64,000 nucleotides of DNA from Pseudomonas monteilii NBRC 103158 = DSM 14164. GTDB taxonomy: Bacteria; Pseudomonadota; Gammaproteobacteria; Pseudomonadales; Pseudomonadaceae. Both the position numbers and the translations under genes were made by a program. The notes beneath the pieces are model-generated. The model was not told the origin of the DNA and did no database searches. It saw only the letters and a program-made list of their open reading frames with translations. Within the stretch, counting starts at the first letter, position 1. Each line of letters begins with the position of its first letter. The DNA lies in assembly GCF_000730605.1 (NCBI RefSeq), contig NZ_BBIS01000028.1, positions 16,234 through 80,233 of the forward strand, given 5' to 3'. Below, piece after piece: positions 1-7,552 of the stretch.

Positions 1-356
1 TGGAAAGTCAGCTCGTCGGGCAGGGTGCGCGGCGGCACCTGCATCAGCCAGGCGCCGGTCATGTAAGTAACGAAGAACACCGGCGGCATGGTCAGCGGGT
101 TGGTCAGCCATACCAGGCTGACGGCGATCGGCAGGTTGCCGCGCACCGGAATGGCCAGCGCGGCGGCCAGCAGCATTTGCGCCGGCATCGGGATCAACGC
201 TGCGAACAGGCCTACACCCATGGCCCGTGCCACCGAATGGCGGTTCAGGTGCCAAAGGTTCGGGTCGTGCAGCAGTTTGCCGAAAAAGCGTAAGGACTTG
301 TGTTCCCGAATGCTGGTCGGGTCCGGCATGTAGCGTTTGAAAAGTCGGCGCGGCAT
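1..356 (-). CDS. DUF2062 domain membrane protein (N-terminal part; gene runs off the left edge)
   Basis: The frame reads leftward from an ATG at 356 and stays open to base 1, so the C-terminus is outside the window. The protein opens with a basic stretch (MPRRLFKRYMPD) and continues into hydrophobic segments with the sequence NPLTMPPVFFVTY. That Asn-Pro-x-Thr membrane pattern is typical of the DUF2062 family, small inner-membrane proteins of unknown function. In pseudomonads such a gene commonly lies beside comEC, as here, with transcription diverging from it. The family call rests on sequence resemblance; no biochemical role can be given. Confidence 0.8.
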   Translation of the reverse strand, partial: MPRRLFKRYMPDPTSIREHKSLRFFGKLLHDPNLWHLNRHSVARAMGVGLFAALIPMPAQMLLAAALAIPVRGNLPIAVSLVWLTNPLTMPPVFFVTYMTGAWLMQVPPRTLPDELTF

Positions 357-498
357 GTAGGCTCCCGGAGCGTTTATCCGGGCAGTATGCCCTGATTCGG
401 ATTCAGCCTCGTTTAGAGTTTGTGACAATTGTTGAGCAAGGGTTGCCGGCAATTGGGCTATGCCTCAGAGGGTGATTTGCTTTCTGGAGCTCTACCTC

Positions 499-2712
499 AT
501 GCGCACAGGGATGTTTGCGCTCGCGCTCGGGCTGTTGTGCCTGGGCTTTCTCCCCGTACTGCCATCGGTCGGATGGTTGATCGCGCTGGCTGCCTGCGCT
601 GTCGCCAGCCTGTTCACCCGCGTGTGGCCGTTGGGTTGTTTTCTGCTGGGTTTGTGTTGGGCTTGCGGGTCTGCTCAGCTGGCCCTTGATGATCGCCTGG
701 CTGCCGGCCTGGATGGCCGCACCTTGTGGCTGGAAGGGCGGGTGGTCGGCTTGCCGGCCCGAACGGCACAAGGTGTGCGCTTCGAGCTGGACGCGGCACG
801 CTCGCGGCGGGCCGAGCTGCCGCAGCGCCTGCAACTGAGCTGGTTCGGTGGGCCGCCTCTGCGGGCGGGCGAGCAGTGGCGGCTGGCCGTGACCTTGCAG
901 CGCCCGGCCGGGCTGTTGAACCCGCATGGGCCGGACCGCGAAGCGCAACTGCTGGCGCGGCGGGTGGGTGCCACGGGCACGGTCAAGGCAGGGCAGCTGC
1001 TGGCGCCAGTAACCGGTGGTTGGCGCGATGCGCTGCGTCAGCGCTTGCTCGCAGTCGAGGCCAATGGCCGAACGGCGGCGTTGGTGGCGCTGGTGCTGGG
1101 CGATGGGGCGGGCCTGGCCCGGGAGGACTGGCAGACGTTGCAGGCCACTGGCACGGTGCACCTGCTGGTGATTTCTGGCCAGCACATCGGCCTGGTGGCC
1201 GGTTTGCTGTATGGCCTGGTCGCCGGGCTGGCGCGTTGGGGGCTGTGGCCTGTACGGCTGCCGTGGCTGCCTTGGGCGTGTGGCCTGGCCATGGCCGCTG
1301 CGCTGGCGTACGGTTGGCTGGCCGGTGCGGGCGTGCCAGTGCAGCGCGCCTGCCTGATGCTGGCCGTGGTGTTGCTCTGGCGTCTGCGTTTTCGCCACCT
1401 CGGTGCACTGTTGCCGCTGTTGCTGGCGCTGGTCGTGGTGTTGCTGGTCGAACCGCTGGCGGCATTGTTGCCTGGGTTCTGGCTGTCGTTTGCCGCCGTG
1501 GCCACGCTCATTTATTGCTTCAGTGCCCGTTTGGGCGGTTGGCGGCCCTGGCAGGCCTGGACGCGTGCGCAATGGGTAATTGCCATCGGTTTGCTACCGG
1601 TACTGTTGGCTACTGGCTTGCCGGTGAGCCTGAGTGCGCCGCTGGCGAACCTTGTAGCGGTGCCATGGGTCAGCCTGGCGGTGCTGCCGTTGGCGTTGCT
1701 GGGCGCGGTGCTGCTGCCGCTGGGCGGGGTAGGGGAGGCGCTGCTGTGGCTGGCGGGAGGCCTGCTGGATGGGCTGTTCCAGCTGCTGGCGCTGGTGGCA
1801 CAGCAGCGCCCGGCATGGGTGCCGCCGGCCTTGCCACTGTGGGCCTGGCTGCTGGTGTGTCTGGGCGCGCTGTTGGTTTTGCTGCCCCGTGGTGTGCCGT
1901 TGCGTGGGTTGGGGGGGGTGATGCTGCTGGCCCTCTGGGTGCCCAGGGAGCCGGTGCCGCTAGGGCAGGTCGAGGTCTGGCAACTGGACGTTGGCCAAGG
2001 GCTGGCGGTGCTGTTGCGTACCCGGCATCACAGCCTGCTGTACGACGCTGGGCCGGCCAGAGGCGAAACCGACCTGGGCGAGCGGGTGGTGCTGCCGACC
2101 TTGCGCAAGCTGGGGGTGGGCAGCCTTGACCTGATGGTGATCAGCCATGCGCATGCCGACCATGCGGGCGGTGCTGCGGCCATACAGCGTGGTCTGCCGG
2201 TCAGGCGGCTGATCGGCGGGGAAGCGCTGGAGGATGTGCCATTGCAGCCTTGCGTCGGTGATGAACGGTGGGAGTGGGATGGTGTGCGTTTTTCGCTATG
2301 GCGCTGGGCAGACGGGCAGAGCAGCAATGACCGCTCCTGTGTCTTGCTGGTAGAGGCGCAGGGCGAGCGCCTGTTGCTGGCGGGGGATATCGAAGCCGCT
2401 GCCGAACGGGCCTGGCTGGCAGACGCTGAAGCGCCGCGCATCGACTGGTTGCAGGCACCGCACCATGGCAGCCGCAGTTCGTCCACCGAGGCGTTCATCC
2501 GTGCTACCGCACCGCGGGGGGTATTGATTTCGAGAGGGCGTAACAACAGCTTCGGGCACCCGCATGTGCAGGTGGTGGAGCGTTACCGGCGGCATGGGCT
2601 GGCGGTGCATGACACGGCGGTGGACGGGGCATTGCGGTTGGTGTTGGGGCGGCAGGGGGAGGTTGAGGGCGTGCGCCGGCAGCGGCGGCTCTGGCGGGCT
2701 CAACTGGATTAG
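499..2712 (+). CDS. comEC: ComEC/Rec2 DNA-uptake channel protein
   Basis: A 737-residue polytopic membrane protein of the ComEC/Rec2 family, which carries single-stranded DNA across the inner membrane in competent bacteria. The N-terminal third holds a short soluble domain after the first membrane helices. The middle (roughly residues 200-480) is a run of hydrophobic helices containing LLVISGQHIGLVAG, typical of the competence domain. The C-terminus is a metallo-beta-lactamase-like domain with H550-x-H552-x-D554-H555 intact. I chose ATG 499 over the in-frame ATG 460 because TGGAG lies about 10 nt before 499 and nothing similar precedes 460. It is divergent from the DUF2062 gene. Family membership does not show that the strain is naturally competent. 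Confidence 0.93.
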   Translation: MRTGMFALALGLLCLGFLPVLPSVGWLIALAACAVASLFTRVWPLGCFLLGLCWACGSAQLALDDRLAAGLDGRTLWLEGRVVGLPARTAQGVRFELDAARSRRAELPQRLQLSWFGGPPLRAGEQWRLAVTLQRPAGLLNPHGPDREAQLLARRVGATGTVKAGQLLAPVTGGWRDALRQRLLAVEANGRTAALVALVLGDGAGLAREDWQTLQATGTVHLLVISGQHIGLVAGLLYGLVAGLARWGLWPVRLPWLPWACGLAMAAALAYGWLAGAGVPVQRACLMLAVVLLWRLRFRHLGALLPLLLALVVVLLVEPLAALLPGFWLSFAAVATLIYCFSARLGGWRPWQAWTRAQWVIAIGLLPVLLATGLPVSLSAPLANLVAVPWVSLAVLPLALLGAVLLPLGGVGEALLWLAGGLLDGLFQLLALVAQQRPAWVPPALPLWAWLLVCLGALLVLLPRGVPLRGLGGVMLLALWVPREPVPLGQVEVWQLDVGQGLAVLLRTRHHSLLYDAGPARGETDLGERVVLPTLRKLGVGSLDLMVISHAHADHAGGAAAIQRGLPVRRLIGGEALEDVPLQPCVGDERWEWDGVRFSLWRWADGQSSNDRSCVLLVEAQGERLLLAGDIEAAAERAWLADAEAPRIDWLQAPHHGSRSSSTEAFIRATAPRGVLISRGRNNSFGHPHVQVVERYRRHGLAVHDTAVDGALRLVLGRQGEVEGVRRQRRLWRAQLD

Positions 2713-2836
2713 GGGGGCGGACACCTGTCAGCCCAAACCGCAACCCAACCCCAACCCCAATTCCCTGACCTCCGGCAGATGAGCCCTCGGCGCGCCTATG
2801 GTAGAGTGGCGGCCTTTTTCCGAAGGGGCGTTTACT

Positions 2837-3472
2837 GTGTGGGAATTGGTCAAGTCCGGTGGTTGGATGATGCTGCCGATCATTCTGAGTTCCATCGCTG
2901 CCATGGCTATCGTCGTCGAGCGCCTGTGGACCCTGCGCGCCAGTCGCGTCACCCCGCCGCACCTGCTGGGCCAGGTGTGGATGTGGATCAAGGACAAGCA
3001 ACTGACCAGTGACAAGCTCAAGGCCCTGCGCGCCGATTCGCCGCTGGGCGAAATCCTTGCCGCAGGCCTGGCCAACTCGCGCCATGGCCGCGAAATCATG
3101 AAAGAGTGCATCGAGGAAGCCGCCTCGCGCGTCATCCACGAGCTGGAGCGCTACATCAGCACCCTCGGCACCATTGCCGCCATGGCCCCGCTGCTGGGCC
3201 TGCTGGGCACTGTGCTGGGCATGATCGACATCTTCAGTGCCTTCATGGGCTCGCAGATGACCGCCAACGCCGCCGTACTGGCCGGGGGGATCTCCAAGGC
3301 CCTGGTGACCACCGCAGCAGGCCTGATGGTCGGTATCCCGGCCGTATTCTTCCACCGTTTCCTGCTGCGCCGCATTGATGAGCTGGTGGTGGGCATGGAG
3401 CAGGAAGCGATCAAGCTGGTGGAAGTGATCCAGGGCGATCGCGAAGTGGAAGTGGCCGGAGGCAAGGCGTGA
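2837..3472 (+). CDS. exbB: ExbB/TolQ/MotA-family proton channel subunit
   Basis: A 211-residue protein with an N-terminal membrane helix (WMMLPIILSSIAAMAIVVER) and a C-terminal pair of helices separated by a cytoplasmic loop. The conserved APLLGLLGTVLGMI stretch marks the MotA/TolQ/ExbB proton channel. With ExbD it uses the proton gradient to drive an outer-membrane transporter through TonB. The start is GTG 2837, preceded by AAGGGG at about 2823-2828; an ATG at 2798 has no ribosome-binding site. The gene overlaps exbD by 4 bases. It heads a tightly packed run of LPS and cell-wall genes, so it is a second ExbBD-type pair of unknown specificity; no tonB is beside it. Confidence 0.9.
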   Translation: MWELVKSGGWMMLPIILSSIAAMAIVVERLWTLRASRVTPPHLLGQVWMWIKDKQLTSDKLKALRADSPLGEILAAGLANSRHGREIMKECIEEAASRVIHELERYISTLGTIAAMAPLLGLLGTVLGMIDIFSAFMGSQMTANAAVLAGGISKALVTTAAGLMVGIPAVFFHRFLLRRIDELVVGMEQEAIKLVEVIQGDREVEVAGGKA

Positions 3473-3903
3473 AGTTCCGGCGCAATCGCCAGCGGGAGAA
3501 CGTCGACATCAACCTGGCGTCGCTGATCGACGTGGTGTTCGTCCTGCTGCTGTTCTTCGTGGTGACTACCACCTTCACCCGTGAGACCCAGCTGCGTGTC
3601 GAGCTGCCCGAGGCCGCCAGCGCCGAGCAGGCGCCTGCCGACCAGGGCAAGCTGGTGGAAATCACCATCAGCGCCGAAGGCGTGTATTCGGTGAACAACC
3701 ACCTGCTGCCTAAAAGCGACCTGGCCACCTTGAGCGAAGCCATCGAGCGTGAGTCGGGCGGCGACAACAAGCTGCCGCTGGCCATCAGTGCCGACGGCAA
3801 GACGCCGCATCAGGCTGTGGTCACTGCAATGGATGCCGCCGGCAAGCTCGGTTTCAGCCAGTTGCGCATGACCACCGTCGAGGCGGCCCAGGGCACGCCT
3901 TGA
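3469..3903 (+). CDS. exbD: ExbD/TolR-family biopolymer transport protein
   Basis: A 144-residue single-pass inner-membrane protein. A basic N-terminus ([20 protein letters not shown]) is followed by one helix starting with the channel aspartate in [13 protein letters not shown], then a periplasmic domain. The aspartate at the head of the helix is the proton-carrying residue of the family. It starts at a GTG that overlaps the exbB stop codon, so translation is probably coupled. Its last base is the first base of lpxK. It works with the ExbB subunit just upstream. Confidence 0.92.
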   Translation: MKFRRNRQRENVDINLASLIDVVFVLLLFFVVTTTFTRETQLRVELPEAASAEQAPADQGKLVEITISAEGVYSVNNHLLPKSDLATLSEAIERESGGDNKLPLAISADGKTPHQAVVTAMDAAGKLGFSQLRMTTVEAAQGTP

Positions 3904-4904
3904 TGGCTTTCGCCGACCGTTTGCTCGCCGCCTGGTACAATGGGCACCCTGCGCTGGCCCTGCTGCGCCCGCTGGAGGCGCTGTACCGCCGCGTGGTCAC
4001 ACGTAAACGGGCGCGTTTTCTCAGCGGTGAAAGTGCCAGCTACCGGGCGCCGGTGCCGGTCATCGTGGTGGGCAACATCACCGTCGGTGGCACCGGCAAG
4101 ACGCCGATGATTCTCTGGCTGATCGAACACTGCCGCCAGCAGGGGCTGAAGGTGGGTGTGGTCAGCCGGGGCTATGGCGCCAAGCCGCCGCAGTTGCCTT
4201 GGCGCGTGCAGGCCGATCAAGCTGCCGGGCAGGCCGGTGATGAGCCGCTGCTGATCGTGCAGCGCACTGGCGTGCCGCTGATGATCGACCCCGACCGCTC
4301 CCGTGCCGTGCAGGCGCTGTTGGCCAGTGAACCACTCGACCTGATCCTGTGTGACGATGGTATGCAGCACTACCGCCTGGCCCGCGACCTGGAACTGGTG
4401 CTGATCGATGCCGCCCGTGGCCTGGGCAACGGCCGCTGCCTGCCCGCCGGCCCGTTGCGTGAGCCGGCCGGGCGCCTGCAGGCTGCGGACGCGGTGCTGT
4501 TCAATGGCGCCAGCACAGACCGCACCGAAGGTTTTGGCTTCTGCCTGCAGCCGTCCGCACTGGTCAACCTGCGCAGCGGCGAGCACCGCGCGCTCGACCA
4601 TTTCCCCGCAGGTCAGCGCCTGCACGCGGTGGCCGGTATCGGCAACCCGCAACGTTTCTTCAATACCCTGCTGGGGCTAAACTGGCAGCCGGTGCCGCAC
4701 CCCTTCGCCGACCATGCGCAGTTCAGCGCCCAGAGCCTGGCGTTCAGCCCGCCGCTGCCGTTGGTCATGACCGAGAAGGATGCGGTGAAATGCCGGGCCT
4801 TCGCCGCTGACGACTGGTGGTACCTGGCCGTCGAGGCGCAGCCCACACCGGCGTTCAGCGCCTGGTTCGACAGCCAGCTGCAGCGCCTGCTGCGCAAGCC
4901 CTGA
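3903..4904 (+). CDS. lpxK: Tetraacyldisaccharide 4'-kinase
   Basis: LpxK phosphorylates the 4' position of tetraacyl-disaccharide 1-phosphate to give lipid IVA, the sixth step of lipid A synthesis, at the inner face of the cytoplasmic membrane. The 333-residue protein has a hydrophobic N-terminus and the nucleotide-binding loop VGGTGKTP near residue 60, followed by a conserved CDDGMQHY segment. The start ATG (3903) shares one base with the exbD stop; an in-frame TTG one codon earlier is a less likely start. kdsB, another LPS gene, lies just downstream. Confidence 0.95.
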   Translation: MAFADRLLAAWYNGHPALALLRPLEALYRRVVTRKRARFLSGESASYRAPVPVIVVGNITVGGTGKTPMILWLIEHCRQQGLKVGVVSRGYGAKPPQLPWRVQADQAAGQAGDEPLLIVQRTGVPLMIDPDRSRAVQALLASEPLDLILCDDGMQHYRLARDLELVLIDAARGLGNGRCLPAGPLREPAGRLQAADAVLFNGASTDRTEGFGFCLQPSALVNLRSGEHRALDHFPAGQRLHAVAGIGNPQRFFNTLLGLNWQPVPHPFADHAQFSAQSLAFSPPLPLVMTEKDAVKCRAFAADDWWYLAVEAQPTPAFSAWFDSQLQRLLRKP

Positions 4905-4948
4905 GCCCGTTTTCAATTTCCGGCCACCTGGCCTAAAGGAAGCCTCCA

Positions 4949-5134
4949 ATGGACACCAAACTGCTCGATATCCTGGCCTGCCCGATCACCAAGGGCCCGC
5001 TCAAGCTCAGCGCCGACAAGACCGAGCTGATCAGCAAGGGCGCCGGCCTGGCCTACCCGATCCGCGACGGCATCCCGGTCATGCTGGAAAGCGAGGCGCG
5101 CACCCTGACCGACGACGAGCGTCTGGACAAATGA
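4949..5134 (+). CDS. Trm112 family protein (YcaR-like)
   Basis: A 61-residue protein beginning [18 protein letters not shown] and containing [12 protein letters not shown], both hallmarks of the Trm112/YcaR family. Eukaryotic and archaeal members activate methyltransferases; the bacterial role is uncertain. Only one of the usual zinc-type cysteines is present (ACP), as is common in proteobacterial members. AAAGGAAG sits just before the start. It overlaps kdsB by 4 bases, a pairing widespread in gammaproteobacteria. Confidence 0.9.
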   Translation: MDTKLLDILACPITKGPLKLSADKTELISKGAGLAYPIRDGIPVMLESEARTLTDDERLDK

Positions 5135-5895
5135 GCCTGGACTTCACGGTAGTGATTCCCGCCCGGCTGCGCTCCACGCGCCTGCCGGGCAAGCCGCTGC
5201 TGCCGATTGCCGGCAAGCCGATGGTGCAGCATGTGTGGGAGCAGGCGCGCAAAAGCGCCGCCAGCCGCGTGGTCATTGCCACCGACGACGCCAGCATCTT
5301 CGAAGTCTGCCAGGCCTTCGGTGCCGAAGTGCTGATGACCCGCGCCGACCACGAGTCGGGCACCGACCGCCTGGCCGAAGTGGCCGCTCAGTTGGGCCTG
5401 CCGGCTGACGCCATCGTGGTCAACGTGCAGGGCGACGAGCCGCTGATTCCGCCGGTCATCATCGACCAGGTGGCCGCCAACCTGGCGGCGCATCCGGAGG
5501 CTGGCATCGCCACCCTGGCCGAGCCGATCCATGAGCCGGAAACCGTGTTCAACCCCAACGCGGTCAAGGTGGTCAGTGACAAGAACGGCCTGGCCCTGAC
5601 CTTCAGCCGCGCACCGCTGCCCTGGGCTCGCGATGCCTTTGCCAAGGACCGCAATGTGCTGGCGCAGGGCGTGCCGTATCGCCGCCATATTGGCATGTAC
5701 GCCTACCGCGTCGGCTTCCTTCAGGACTTCGTTGGCTGGGGGCCATGCTGGCTCGAACAGACCGAAGCGCTGGAGCAGCTGCGTGCCCTGTGGCATGGCG
5801 TGTGCATTCATGTCGAGGACGCCATCGAGGCGCCCGCCGTGGGTGTGGATACCCCTGAAGATTTGGAGCGCGTACGGCGCTTGCTGGAGGCCTGA
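5131..5895 (+). CDS. kdsB: 3-deoxy-manno-octulosonate cytidylyltransferase (CMP-KDO synthetase)
   Basis: KdsB activates KDO with CTP to make CMP-KDO, the donor for the inner core of LPS. The 254-residue protein starts with the nucleotidyltransferase signature [19 protein letters not shown] and continues with [12 protein letters not shown], both diagnostic of the family, and has the expected length. The ATG lies in an ATGA overlap with the Trm112 stop, and the kdsB stop overlaps the next start by one base, so the run is translationally coupled. Confidence 0.96.
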   Translation: MSLDFTVVIPARLRSTRLPGKPLLPIAGKPMVQHVWEQARKSAASRVVIATDDASIFEVCQAFGAEVLMTRADHESGTDRLAEVAAQLGLPADAIVVNVQGDEPLIPPVIIDQVAANLAAHPEAGIATLAEPIHEPETVFNPNAVKVVSDKNGLALTFSRAPLPWARDAFAKDRNVLAQGVPYRRHIGMYAYRVGFLQDFVGWGPCWLEQTEALEQLRALWHGVCIHVEDAIEAPAVGVDTPEDLERVRRLLEA

Positions 5896-6359
5896 TGCGC
5901 GTTTTGTTCGTGTGCCTGGGCAACATTTGCCGTTCGCCCACTGCAGAAGGCGTGCTGCGCCACCAATTGCAGGCCGCCGGGCTGGCCGACAAGGTGCAGG
6001 TGGCGTCTGCCGGCACGGGTGACTGGCATGTGGGCAAGGCGCCTGACAGCCGTACCAGCAAGGCGGCGCTGGCGCGTGGTTACGACCTTTCGCAGCAGCG
6101 TGCCCAGCAGGTCAAGGCGGCGCACTTCGCCGAATATGACCTGGTTCTGGCGATGGACGAGAGCAACCTGCGCGACCTGCGCGCCCTGCGCCCGCACAAC
6201 GCAGTGGGCGAGCTTGACTTGTTCCTGCGCCGCTATGGTGCTGCGCTGGATGAAGTGCCAGACCCGTATTACGGCGGCGCAGACGGCTTCGAGCAGGTGC
6301 TGGACCTGGTCGAGTCGGCGTGCCAGGCGCTGGTGCTGGAAATCAAGGGGCGGCTATGA
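5895..6359 (+). CDS. Low-molecular-weight protein tyrosine phosphatase
   Basis: A 154-residue cytoplasmic phosphatase. The catalytic loop CLGNICRS (C7-x5-R13-S14) is at the N-terminus and the general-acid aspartate lies in the VPDPYYGG loop near residue 120. Relatives dephosphorylate tyrosine kinases that control exopolysaccharide synthesis, but no kinase or polysaccharide gene is nearby, so the substrate is unknown. It sits between kdsB and murB and overlaps both (1 and 4 bases). Confidence 0.93.
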   Translation: MRVLFVCLGNICRSPTAEGVLRHQLQAAGLADKVQVASAGTGDWHVGKAPDSRTSKAALARGYDLSQQRAQQVKAAHFAEYDLVLAMDESNLRDLRALRPHNAVGELDLFLRRYGAALDEVPDPYYGGADGFEQVLDLVESACQALVLEIKGRL

Positions 6360-7375
6360 CAGTGCAGTGGCAGGAGCAGGTATCGCTCAAGCCGTACAAC
6401 ACCTTCGGCATCGACGTGAAAGCCCGCTATTTCAGCCAGGCGCAGGATGACCAGCAGGTACGTCAGGCGTTGAGCCAGGCGCATCAGCAGGGCCTGCCGG
6501 TGCTGGTGATCGGCGGCGGCAGCAACCTGCTGCTGACCCGTGACATCGATGCGCTGGTGCTGCACATGGCCAGCCGTGGTCGCCGTGTGCTCAGCGACGA
6601 TGGCGAACGTATCGTGGTCGAGGCAGAGGCGGGTGAGCCATGGCACCCGTTCGTGCAGTGGACGCTGGCGCAGGGCTATTGCGGGCTTGAAAACCTTAGC
6701 CTGATCCCTGGCACCGTGGGCGCCGCGCCGATGCAGAACGTGGGCGCCTATGGGGTAGAGATCAAGGACGTGTTTGCCGGCCTGACGGCGCTGGACCGCG
6801 AGACAGGTGAGCTGCGTGAGTTTGGTTTGGCGGACTGTGCTTTCGGTTATCGCGACAGCGTGTTCAAGCGCAACCCTGGCCGCTGGTTGATCTTGCGTGT
6901 GCGCTTCGCCTTGAGCCATAGCCTGCAGGCCCATCTCGATTACGGCCCGGTGCGCCAGCGCCTGACGGAGCAGGGCGCGACCGAGCCGACTGCCCAGGCG
7001 ATCAGTGATGCCATTTGCAGCATTCGCCGCGAGAAGCTGCCAGACCCTGCGGAGTTGGGTAATGCCGGGAGCTTCTTCAAGAACCCGGTGGTGTCGGCCG
7101 CGCAGGTCGAGCGTATTCGTGCGCATTACCCTGGCGTGGTGGCTTATCCTCAGGCCGAAGGCCAGGTGAAGCTGGCGGCGGGCTGGTTGATCGAGCAGGC
7201 GGGCTGGAAGGGGCGTCGCGAGGGGGATGCCGGTGTTCATCGCTTGCAGTCGCTGGTGCTGGTCAACTACGGCCAGGCGAGCGGGGCGCAGATGCATGCG
7301 CTGGCTCAACGCATCCAGGCCGATATCCTGGAGCGGTTCGGGGTTGAGCTGGAGATGGAGCCTAACCTTTATTGA
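6356..7375 (+). CDS. murB: UDP-N-acetylenolpyruvoylglucosamine reductase
   Basis: MurB is the FAD- and NADPH-dependent enzyme that makes UDP-N-acetylmuramate for peptidoglycan. The 339-residue protein shows the FAD-binding stretch VLVIGGGSNLLLT, then LSLIPGTVGAAPMQNVGAYG with the PGTVG and QNVGAYG signatures, and ends in the family pattern. ATG 6356 overlaps the phosphatase stop (ATGA). It is the last gene of the exbB-murB run; a REP palindrome and a shared terminator follow. Confidence 0.96.
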   Translation: MTVQWQEQVSLKPYNTFGIDVKARYFSQAQDDQQVRQALSQAHQQGLPVLVIGGGSNLLLTRDIDALVLHMASRGRRVLSDDGERIVVEAEAGEPWHPFVQWTLAQGYCGLENLSLIPGTVGAAPMQNVGAYGVEIKDVFAGLTALDRETGELREFGLADCAFGYRDSVFKRNPGRWLILRVRFALSHSLQAHLDYGPVRQRLTEQGATEPTAQAISDAICSIRREKLPDPAELGNAGSFFKNPVVSAAQVERIRAHYPGVVAYPQAEGQVKLAAGWLIEQAGWKGRREGDAGVHRLQSLVLVNYGQASGAQMHALAQRIQADILERFGVELEMEPNLY

Positions 7376-7396
7376 TGCATTGCCAGTGCCGGCCCT

Positions 7397-7470
7397 TTCG
7401 CGGCTAAAGCCGCTCCCACACTGATCGGTGGAAATGCCCCGATCAGTGTGGGAGCGGCTTTAGCCGCGAA
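7397..7470. repeat. Paired inverted REP elements forming a 32-bp-arm palindrome
   Basis: Bases 7397-7428 and 7439-7470 are perfect reverse complements, 32 bp each, separated by 10 bp. Each arm contains an internal REP stem (GCGGCTAAAGCCGC) and the CTCCCACA/TGTGGGAG tail seen at other REP copies in this window. It lies between the convergent ends of murB and rne. Confidence 0.92.
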
Positions 7471-7501
7471 GAGGCCAGCACAGGCAAAACACAAGGCCAA
7501 G

Positions 7502-7540
7502 AAAAAGCCCCGCCAGTTCGCACTGGCGGGGCTTTTTATT
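7502..7540. terminator. Bidirectional intrinsic terminator between murB and rne
   Basis: A perfect 12-bp stem (AGCCCCGCCAGT / ACTGGCGGGGCT) with a TCGC loop is flanked by five A and five T. It can stop rne transcription on the minus strand and murB read-through on the plus strand. Confidence 0.9.
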
Positions 7541-7552
7541 CAGCCTTGGCTA

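Noticed and set aside
403..1572. A 389-codon minus-strand frame opposite comEC
   Set aside because: It is Gln/Arg/Pro-rich noise from GC skew; comEC on the plus strand has clear domains.
2745..2766. ACCCCA repeats before exbB resembling a microsatellite
   Set aside because: Only about three imperfect units; too short to mean anything on its own.
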